Both the position numbers and the translations under genes were made by a program. The notes below the pieces were generated by a model. That model saw only the letters and a list, made by a program, of their open reading frames with translations. It had not been told where the DNA came from and ran no database searches. From contig DATNQF010000170.1 in the NCBI GenBank assembly GCA_036702855.1, positions 1-22,040 of the forward strand: a stretch of 22,040 nt of DNA. Direction: 5' to 3'. Below, piece by piece: positions 1 to 6,001 of this stretch. This DNA is from JACVSF01 sp036702855. Lineage in GTDB: Bacteria; Cyanobacteriota; Cyanobacteriia; Phormidesmidales; Phormidesmidaceae. Each line of letters begins with the position of its first letter. Within the stretch, counting starts at the first letter, position 1.

Positions 1-85
1 GCAAGTGTTTGGGTAGACAGAGGGCCGTGTAGAGGCCAGCTGCGCCGCCCCCAACTACCAAAACATCAAACTGGGTTGCGCCCAT
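1..85 (-). CDS. nadB: L-aspartate oxidase, N-terminal fragment (cut by window edge)
   Basis: Only the first 28 codons are inside the window, starting from ATG at 85-83 on the minus strand. They begin MGATQFDVLVVGGGAAGLYT, a beta-strand followed by the GxGxxG dinucleotide-binding loop of an FAD-dependent oxidoreductase. The sequence resembles the start of cyanobacterial L-aspartate oxidase, which makes iminoaspartate for quinolinate and NAD synthesis. The same-strand neighbour upstream is psbU, a pairing I recall from other cyanobacteria. The 155-nt gap leaves room for a separate promoter. With so little sequence, another FAD enzyme of the fumarate-reductase family remains possible. Confidence 0.72.
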   Translation of the reverse strand, partial: MGATQFDVLVVGGGAAGLYTALCLPKHL

Positions 86-240
86 TGCTAAGTCCAAAGG
101 GATCTCCTAGAGGGGTCTCCAGATATAAAAGTGCTCCTGACAGCCAGATACTCAAAAGCGATTTGAGCAATTTTCGGCTAACAGGAGCAATGAAAATGGT
201 GACAGCTTCAATGAAGAGGCCGGATATTACTGGTAATTCG

Positions 241-666
241 TTACTTATAAACGCCGTTGTTGAAACGATCAGCGCCTTCCACAAGGGCAGGATCGGGCTC
301 GCTGACGGTGAAGTTGTCTAGATTGGCTTTGAGGATCTCAACTTGCTTCTCGTTGAGCCCAGGAAGATCCAGTACTTCCTCAACAGAATTGTAAGGAGCA
401 CCCATCAAGATCTTCCGAGCAAGCGTAGGATACAGCCCAGGATACTTCCGGAATGACTGAACGTTGGTGTTGTTAATGTCCAGCTTGGAGCCATAGTCGG
501 TGCGAAGCTTGTCATCAACTGCGTTGCGCAGTTCCGCTGCCAACAGTGGCAAGGGACGAATGGACCCATTCAGTCCCGCTGCAAAGGCCGGTTGAGACAG
601 CCACAGCGACCCAATGGAGCCGACCAGTACAGTAAGCAACAGCAACAGGCCAAACAGTCGTTTCAT
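241..666 (-). CDS. psbU: Photosystem II 12 kDa extrinsic protein PsbU
   Basis: PsbU is a lumenal subunit of the cyanobacterial oxygen-evolving complex. It sits with PsbO and PsbV and stabilises the Mn cluster environment. The 141-residue product has a clear signal peptide: a basic start (MKR), a hydrophobic stretch to about residue 22, and an AFA cleavage site near residue 29. This leaves a mature protein of about 112 residues, the usual 12 kDa. The mature part carries helix-hairpin-helix-like motifs, YPGLYPTLARKI and then VLDLPGLNEKQVEILK, typical of PsbU. A purine-rich ribosome-binding stretch (GAGAGGGAAAGGG) lies just before the ATG. The gene precedes nadB on the same strand. The family assignment is secure. 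Confidence 0.97.
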   Translation of the reverse strand: MKRLFGLLLLLTVLVGSIGSLWLSQPAFAAGLNGSIRPLPLLAAELRNAVDDKLRTDYGSKLDINNTNVQSFRKYPGLYPTLARKILMGAPYNSVEEVLDLPGLNEKQVEILKANLDNFTVSEPDPALVEGADRFNNGVYK

Positions 667-867
667 CTACCCTTTCCCTCTCGTATTAAACCTAAATCTA
701 TACACAGCATCTATTAGAGACTACCATTTTCCATCCCCTTCAATAGGTCTTTGAGAAATCCTTTGACAGTGGGATTTGAAGGTGCGATCGCACTTCAGCC
801 TGTTCGCGCTTAGAACGATGGATTTAGCTAGTGGATTTAACCAGTGCCCGTATTTATAGACGCTGAA

Positions 868-1347
868 TTACGACCCCTGGGCAGGTTCTCCTGAAACATC
901 TAACCGCTCCAATTCCTCGGCATAGTATTCGCCGATATCCTTGCCCTGCATTAAGACCTGCTCATAGTGGATTTGGCCACGAATTGAAACAGTTGCACCG
1001 GAAGATGGAGGCGGGGTAGCAGTCAGAATCCAGATTTTTCCCGAATCATCTTGGATTTCGTAGAGCCATTGATTGAGTAACGGAATCTGCTGTTGTACCT
1101 GGCCCTGGAGGATGATGAGGCTTCCGGGCTGAGCACTAGAGGCTTGACTAATGGGCGTTACACCGCGCAGCCAGCCCAAGCCTGGAATAGAACTTGTTTG
1201 CTCCTTTAAAGCAGGATCTTCAGGAGCTTTAGGAGATGTGCCTTGGGGAGAAGGTTGCTCAGAGGAGGGACTTGGAGTGGAGGGGCTACAGCTGATCAGG
1301 CCGATGAGCACGAGGCTGAGCAACCCAGTTAGGTAGGGGAAATTCAT
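868..1347 (-). CDS. Small lipoprotein with OB-fold-like C-terminal part, function unknown
   Basis: This 159-residue protein starts with a hydrophobic signal segment ending in the lipobox LISC, with Cys20 as the expected lipidated residue. A Pro/Ser-rich low-complexity linker follows at about residues 21-45. The C-terminal half (about 70-150) alternates short strands: SLIILQGQVQQQIPLL, then WLYEIQDDSGKIWILTA, then ATVSIRGQIHYEQV. This pattern fits an OB-fold like those of small exported nucleic-acid or ligand-binding domains. I do not recognise a named gene. It is transcribed away from folD, with a 118-nt divergent intergenic region between them, and no strong Shine-Dalgarno precedes the ATG. 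The lipoprotein call is firm; the fold is inferred. Confidence 0.75.
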   Translation of the reverse strand: MNFPYLTGLLSLVLIGLISCSPSTPSPSSEQPSPQGTSPKAPEDPALKEQTSSIPGLGWLRGVTPISQASSAQPGSLIILQGQVQQQIPLLNQWLYEIQDDSGKIWILTATPPPSSGATVSIRGQIHYEQVLMQGKDIGEYYAEELERLDVSGEPAQGS

Positions 1348-1465
1348 GGTTGCAGTACCAGGATCGGGGTGGGATAGTGAGCAAAATCTGAGAGACTGAA
1401 TAAGGCATTATGTCGGCTTTCAATATGCTAGCCCTGACACCGTGTTCGGGGAATCTAAAGGAACC

Positions 1466-2332
1466 ATGACCCAGCTGCTTGATGGCAAAGCTTTAGCCCA
1501 GCAAATCCAGGCAGAGTTAGCCCAGAAAATTCAAACCGTTGCGCCCACTGTAGGCCGACCTCCGGGTCTGGCTGTCATTATGGTCGGTGATAATCCGGCT
1601 AGTGCCGCCTATGTCCGGGGCAAGGAAAAGGCGTGCGATCGCATTGGGGTTGCCTCCTTTGGTCAGCATTTGCCAGCCGATACGCCTGCTGCTGCTATCA
1701 GCAGCCTGATTCAAACGCTCAATCAAGATGATCGAGTCGATGGCATTCTAGTGCAATTGCCCTTGCCTGACGGTCTAGATTCAGTCGCGTTGCTCAATGA
1801 GATCGATCCAGACAAAGATGCCGATGGTCTGCACCCTGTAAACATGGGACGGCTGGTGCGGAGTGAGCCAGGCCTACGAAGCTGCACTCCAGCAGGCGTT
1901 ATGCGGATGCTAGAAGCCTACAACATCAATCCAGCAGGGAAGCAGGCGGTCGTGGTAGGTCGCAGCATTTTGGTCGGCAAGCCAATGGCGCTGATGCTGT
2001 TAGACGCCAACGCCACTGTGACGATTGCCCACTCTCGCACCCCCGATCTGGCATCTCTGTGCCGACAAGCTGACATCTTAGTGGCTGCGGTTGGCAGGCC
2101 TCGTATGATCACCCCAGACATGGTAAAACCGGGTAGCGTTGTCATTGATGTCGGCATTAACCGCATCGATACCCCCGACGGTAAAACTCAATTAGTGGGC
2201 GATGTGGATTTTGATGCGGTTTCTCCGGTTGCCAGTGCCATTACCCCAGTACCAGGGGGCGTGGGAGCGATGACGGTTGCCATGCTGCTACAAAATACGG
2301 TATTGAGCTACTGTAGACGTTTTCAACTCTAG
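1466..2332 (+). CDS. folD: Bifunctional methylenetetrahydrofolate dehydrogenase / methenyltetrahydrofolate cyclohydrolase FolD
   Basis: FolD interconverts 5,10-methylene-THF, 5,10-methenyl-THF and 10-formyl-THF in the cytosol, using NADP. The 288-residue product has the signature YVRGKEKACDRIGV with the catalytic lysine (about residue 53), the substrate loop QLPLPDGLD, the nucleotide-binding GRSILVGKPMA motif, and the C-terminal PVPGGVGAMTVAMLL signature. The frame is open back to a GTG at 1442. I chose ATG 1466 because the typical FolD N-terminus (TQLLDGKALA) starts there and AAAGGA lies about 6 nt upstream. It lies 67 nt before crtE on the same strand, so partial co-transcription is plausible. 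Confidence 0.97.
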   Translation: MTQLLDGKALAQQIQAELAQKIQTVAPTVGRPPGLAVIMVGDNPASAAYVRGKEKACDRIGVASFGQHLPADTPAAAISSLIQTLNQDDRVDGILVQLPLPDGLDSVALLNEIDPDKDADGLHPVNMGRLVRSEPGLRSCTPAGVMRMLEAYNINPAGKQAVVVGRSILVGKPMALMLLDANATVTIAHSRTPDLASLCRQADILVAAVGRPRMITPDMVKPGSVVIDVGINRIDTPDGKTQLVGDVDFDAVSPVASAITPVPGGVGAMTVAMLLQNTVLSYCRRFQL

Positions 2333-2399
2333 GCTTCCTCATCAATTGTGAATGTGTGCCTAGACAACTTTCCAGTCAACTACGATCTTCCTCGGCCTT

Positions 2400-3317
2400 A
2401 TGGTGCAAACCAACATCGATTCTCAGACCGTCACCTTCGATCTCTCAACCTACTTGGCAGGTCGGCAGCAGCAGGTTGAGGCGGCACTTGATCGTGCAGT
2501 GCCCTTGACTTATCCGGAGACGATCTATGAGGCGATGCGCTACTCTCTGCTAGCGGGTGGAAAGCGGTTGCGGCCCATTCTCTGTCTCGCGACTTGTGAG
2601 CTGACCGGGGGCGATTTGGCAATGGCGATGCCTACCGCCTGTGCCCTGGAGATGATTCACACCATGTCGCTAATCCACGACGATTTGCCCGCCATGGATA
2701 ACGATGACTATCGCCGGGGACGCCTGACGAATCATAAGGTCTACGGCGAAGATGTGGCAATTTTGGCAGGCGATGCACTGTTGACCTATGCCTTTGAACA
2801 CGTAGCCACTGCAACGGAAGGCGTGCCAGCAGATCGGGTGCTGCGGGTGATTGCGGGTTTAGGTAAGGCGGTTGGGGCTGCGGGGTTGGTCGGTGGGCAA
2901 ATTGTAGACTTAGCCTGCGAGGGTAAGCCCGACACCTCTTTAGAAACGCTCACGTTTATTCATAACCACAAAACAGCAGCCTTATTAGAAATCTCCGTGA
3001 CCTCAGGGGCAATTCTGGCTGGAGCTTCAGAGAGCGATATTGAGCGACTGGCCCGCTATGCCCAGAAAATTGGGTTGGCCTTTCAAATTGTGGACGACAT
3101 TTTGGATATCACCTCCACCCCCGAAGCGTTGGGTAAGTCGGTTGGTAAAGATGTCCAGGCTCAGAAGGCAACCTATCCTAGCCTCTGGGGCTTGGAAGAA
3201 TCTCAACGGCAGGCTGACCAGCTTATTTTGGAAGCCAAGGCAGAGCTGCAGGTCTTTGGAGATTCACGCCAGCCGCTGCTTGCGATCGCAGACTACATTA
3301 CCGCCCGCACCCACTGA
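2400..3317 (+). CDS. crtE: Geranylgeranyl diphosphate synthase (CrtE)
   Basis: This all-alpha prenyltransferase condenses IPP with allylic diphosphates to give GGPP, the precursor for carotenoids, the chlorophyll phytyl chain and quinone tails. The 305-residue protein shows AGGKRLRP (about 52-59), the first Asp-rich motif DDLPAMD (94-100), a following NDDYRRG, and the second Asp-rich motif DDILD (232-236). Met five residues before the first motif (EMIHTMSLIHDD) is the pattern seen in plant and cyanobacterial GGPP synthases. There is no obvious Shine-Dalgarno before the ATG. The downstream divergent-PAP2 gene starts 15 nt after the stop, which suggests a shared transcript. Confidence 0.96.
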   Translation: MVQTNIDSQTVTFDLSTYLAGRQQQVEAALDRAVPLTYPETIYEAMRYSLLAGGKRLRPILCLATCELTGGDLAMAMPTACALEMIHTMSLIHDDLPAMDNDDYRRGRLTNHKVYGEDVAILAGDALLTYAFEHVATATEGVPADRVLRVIAGLGKAVGAAGLVGGQIVDLACEGKPDTSLETLTFIHNHKTAALLEISVTSGAILAGASESDIERLARYAQKIGLAFQIVDDILDITSTPEALGKSVGKDVQAQKATYPSLWGLEESQRQADQLILEAKAELQVFGDSRQPLLAIADYITARTH

Positions 3318-3332
3318 TTCATCACCGGAACC

Positions 3333-3788
3333 ATGAATAACATCAGTGAAATTGTTGACAATCATGTTCTGATGGTCGCCTTGATCGCCTGCCTTGTTGC
3401 CCAGGTGCTCAAAGGAGTAATTGAATTTGCCCGATTTGGCAAGATTAACTTACGGGTGATGGTCGAAACGGGCGGCATGCCCAGTGCCCACTCAGCGCTA
3501 GTCACGGCGCTAGCTGGGGGCATTGGCCAAACTATGGGCTGGTCCAGTCCAGCGTTTGCGCTGACTTCGGTGTTTGCCATTATCGTCATGTACGATGCTA
3601 CCGGAGTGCGGCAGGCTGCAGGTAAGCAAGCCAAAATCCTGAACCAGATCATTGATGAAATGTTTCAGGAAAAGCCCGAGTTTAACGAAGATCGGCTCAA
3701 GGAATTGCTAGGTCATACCCCTTTTCAAGTCATCATTGGGTCTGCTCTAGGCGCTTTTATTTCGTGTTTGGCAGCGCCTGCCTATTGA
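3333..3788 (+). CDS. Divergent PAP2-family membrane protein (DUF212 / YuiD-like)
   Basis: This 151-residue hydrophobic protein has an N-terminal membrane segment (about residues 12-28), the signature GGMPSAHSALVTALA, and later YDATGVRQAAGKQAKILN. Together these mark the DUF212 'divergent PAP2' family, which is related to acid phosphatases that act on lipid phosphates. The SAH motif corresponds to the PAP2 phosphatase core. The substrate is not known from sequence. Its position 15 nt behind crtE is a recurrent cyanobacterial arrangement as I remember it, and would fit a role on prenyl phosphates, but that is inference. Its stop codon overlaps the stop of the convergent minus-strand gene by 7 bp. 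Confidence 0.9.
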   Translation: MNNISEIVDNHVLMVALIACLVAQVLKGVIEFARFGKINLRVMVETGGMPSAHSALVTALAGGIGQTMGWSSPAFALTSVFAIIVMYDATGVRQAAGKQAKILNQIIDEMFQEKPEFNEDRLKELLGHTPFQVIIGSALGAFISCLAAPAY

Positions 3789-4600
3789 GCTTTGAGTGCC
3801 ACCGCATTGGTGAGCATGACCACACTCTGGCTATCAACAATAAATGCTGGAATGGATTTGCTAGAGAGGGCTGCTAGGGTAGAAGCAGCTCCCTGCATGT
3901 TCGGGCTGTGGGCAATTAACAAGTAGGGGCGCTGCCCATAGACCGCTAGCCCAACCGCCTGACCAATGCGCCTCTGAATATCGACGGCTAGTTCAGGCTG
4001 GTTCTGATAGTCCACCAAAACCGCAAAACCGCTGCCTAGCGCCCGAGGTGTATAGGAAGTGGCTGGTGTCACCGTTGCGGCGGGGGCTGGAGAGGCAAGA
4101 GGGGTAGGGGTTGTAGGAGATGGAGTGGCAGGTGAAGGAGATGGTAAAGCGGCAGGTTGGCTGGGTGCTGGACTGGGGGTGGACGTTCCTCCAGTAGCTA
4201 CGGGAGGACGGGGGTCGGTTGGCTGCTCAGCGGCACTGGCTGGACGGGCAACAAAAGCCTGAAATCCCTCGATCTCAGTCATATATTGTGCCCAAGCGTT
4301 GGCGGTCTCCAGTGTGGTAAAACCCCCTCCCCGCACTACTGAATCACCCAGGTAGTTACAGATCAGAACTGAACTGTTTGCAGGCAGTAGATCCTGAATG
4401 CGAGTACGCTGGGCTTCCGTTTCACCCCGCACCAGCAGGAGATATTCGTTGGCTGCAGGGGGTGGACAGGGGGGAAAGTCAGCCGCTTGGCTCGGACCTG
4501 CGATAAAAAGTCCCATGAGCGCTAAGGCCAAACTGACTCCTGGCAGTTCCCCACCCTGCTTGGCTCGAATTTTGGTTTGAATCTTGTAGACTTTCGTCAC
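3782..4600 (-). CDS. Exported protein with two SPOR-like segments and a Pro/Ala/Ser linker, function unknown
   Basis: The product is about 272 residues. A signal segment (VSLALALMGLFIAGPSQAA) is followed by a globular part beginning PCPPPAANEYLLLVRGE and ending FQAFVARPA. A low-complexity Pro/Ala/Ser/Thr linker of about 70 residues comes next, and then a C-terminal globular part (GFAVLVDYQNQPELAVDIQ to VVMLTNAVALKA). Both ends have the strand-helix-strand rhythm of SPOR-type peptidoglycan-binding repeats. This resemblance is by eye, not a domain match. The frame is open to an ATG at 4621, but the GTG at 4600 is preceded by GGAGG with 6-nt spacing, so I start there. It is convergent with, and overlaps, the PAP2-like gene by 7 bp. 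Confidence 0.7.
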   Translation of the reverse strand: MTKVYKIQTKIRAKQGGELPGVSLALALMGLFIAGPSQAADFPPCPPPAANEYLLLVRGETEAQRTRIQDLLPANSSVLICNYLGDSVVRGGGFTTLETANAWAQYMTEIEGFQAFVARPASAAEQPTDPRPPVATGGTSTPSPAPSQPAALPSPSPATPSPTTPTPLASPAPAATVTPATSYTPRALGSGFAVLVDYQNQPELAVDIQRRIGQAVGLAVYGQRPYLLIAHSPNMQGAASTLAALSSKSIPAFIVDSQSVVMLTNAVALKAQ

Positions 4601-4707
4601 CCAACCCCTCCAAAAATACAACCATTCGGACTCTCTGGAAGCTTGCCCGCTGGTGCCAGTAGCTTACACCAATTTTGTTGCCCTAATTGACAGGTGCCGT
4701 GCCCAGT

Positions 4708-5037
4708 CTAAGCCACAGAACTGAGAGAAGCCAGTGGATCGGGAATGGTTGCGGAGGGCGCTTGAAATTCTCCTGTAGCAATGTACTCTAGGCGGAGTTT
4801 AAGCCAGGTAATGAACGTGGAGTTCGTAGAGACTACCGCTACAGCAGGCTGTGGGCACTTAGCCTTGACAGTGGCAAGTTCCGGAGCTTCTAGGAAGGCA
4901 GGTTGCTTGATTAGCCAAAAATCAATTTCCTTTTCCTGCTCTTGGTAATAGCGGATCCGTTCCTTGAGGACTTCCTCAAAAGGCTCCTCTTCGAGAAGAA
5001 ATTTTTGGCTGGCTAGCGCGTAGTAATAGGTTTGCAT
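4708..5037 (-). CDS. ycf54: Ycf54, accessory protein of Mg-protoporphyrin monomethyl ester cyclase
   Basis: Ycf54 is a small partner of the aerobic AcsF cyclase that forms the fifth ring of chlorophyll. It is found in cyanobacteria and plastids. The 109-residue product reads YYYALASQKFLLEEEPFEEV, then RIRYYQEQEKEIDFWLIKQPAFLEAPEL, then KCPQPAVAVVST and FITWLKLRLEYIATGEF, which matches Ycf54 closely along its whole length. GAGGA lies about 5 nt before the ATG. It sits just downstream of pdxJ on the same strand (79-nt gap), so the two may share a transcript. The name is safe; the exact molecular action of the family is less settled. Confidence 0.94.
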   Translation of the reverse strand: MQTYYYALASQKFLLEEEPFEEVLKERIRYYQEQEKEIDFWLIKQPAFLEAPELATVKAKCPQPAVAVVSTNSTFITWLKLRLEYIATGEFQAPSATIPDPLASLSSVA

Positions 5038-5116
5038 CGGGTTCCTCGTTAGTGAATGGCTCTCAACACAACAAACGTTTAGTAAACTTTTGGAGCAGAA
5101 CTGGGTCAGGCGTGGG

Positions 5117-5839
5117 TTAAAACTCGCCCCGCATCACCTGCTTCATTTCCCGCACGGCCCGCTCCAGACCGACTAGGGCGGCTCGGCTAATAATAGTGTG
5201 ACCAATATTCAGTTCTTCCATACCCTCAATACAGGCTACCGGGTAAGTGTTCCAGTAGGTCAATCCGTGTCCGGCATTAACCCGTAAGCCAATCTGCCGG
5301 GCCTGTTGGCAGCCCTGCTTCAGCACCTCTAACTCGTGTGCTTGGGTAGCTTCGTCGTGCGCCTCGGCATATCGCCCGGTGTGAAGTTCAATGAACTTGG
5401 CAGTGGTCTGGGCTGCCGCCTGGATCTGAGCAGGTTCGGCGTCAATGAAGAGGCTAACTGGAATGCCCGCATTCTGAAGCGTGGTGACAACCTGGCTCAT
5501 GCGATCGCATTGTCCTGCGACATCAAGACCCCCTTCGGTCGTGACCTCTTCTCTCCGCTCGGGAACAAGCGTGACATAATCAGGCTTAACCTCTAGGGCA
5601 ATGGCTACCATCTCATCAGTAGCGGCCATCTCTAGATTTAGGTGAGTGCGCACCGTCTGTCGCAGTAATCGAATATCTCGATCCTGCATGTGGCGGCGAT
5701 CTTCCCGCAAATGCGCGGTAATGCCGTCAGCCCCTGCTAGTTCGGCCAGAACTGCAGCCGCGACTGGATCGGGTTCAACCGTGCGGCGAGCCTGACGGAG
5801 GGTTGCAATGTGGTCAATATTGACACCTAAAGTCGGCAA
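5117..5839 (-). CDS. pdxJ: Pyridoxine 5'-phosphate synthase PdxJ, TTG start
   Basis: PdxJ closes the pyridine ring of vitamin B6 from 1-deoxyxylulose 5-phosphate and 3-amino-2-oxopropyl phosphate in the DXP-dependent route. The 240-residue product has the expected landmarks of this TIM barrel: LGVNIDHIATLRQARR at the N-terminus, GITAHLREDRRHMQDRDI, HLNLEMAAT, YVTLVPE, ELHTGRYA, RVNAGHGLTYWN and ELNIGHTIISRA near the end. The start is TTG at 5839-5837. It has AGGAG 8 nt upstream and gives the standard N-terminus, and no ATG or GTG fits better. ycf54 follows 79 nt downstream. Confidence 0.96.
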   Translation of the reverse strand: MPTLGVNIDHIATLRQARRTVEPDPVAAAVLAELAGADGITAHLREDRRHMQDRDIRLLRQTVRTHLNLEMAATDEMVAIALEVKPDYVTLVPERREEVTTEGGLDVAGQCDRMSQVVTTLQNAGIPVSLFIDAEPAQIQAAAQTTAKFIELHTGRYAEAHDEATQAHELEVLKQGCQQARQIGLRVNAGHGLTYWNTYPVACIEGMEELNIGHTIISRAALVGLERAVREMKQVMRGEF

Positions 5840-6001
5840 TCGATCGACTCCTGCCCCTTGAAATCTGCCGTTTCTGATTGTATCTCAAGTCTGCGGCAGT
5901 TCCAGAATAAATGATTTCTAGAGCACTATATGGCGATTTTTGAATAATTCTAAAGTTGACGAGAGGGAATCCCCTTGGGCTTTTAGGGGGAGACTCAAGT
6001 T

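Noticed and set aside
784..791. Repeated GCGATCGC octamers across the window, first taken as possible operators
   Set aside because: They are HIP1 sites, spread through coding and non-coding DNA throughout, which is a general cyanobacterial genome feature and not a local regulatory signal.
4059..4262. Gly/Ala/Val-rich repetitive plus-strand frame
   Set aside because: It is the complement of the Pro/Ala/Ser linker of the exported protein, so the repetitiveness is explained by that low-complexity linker.
5940..6001. Possible terminator after the exopolysaccharide operon
   Set aside because: A CCCC/GGGG stem with a long loop and bulge can be drawn on the minus strand, but no T-run follows and the pairing is weak.
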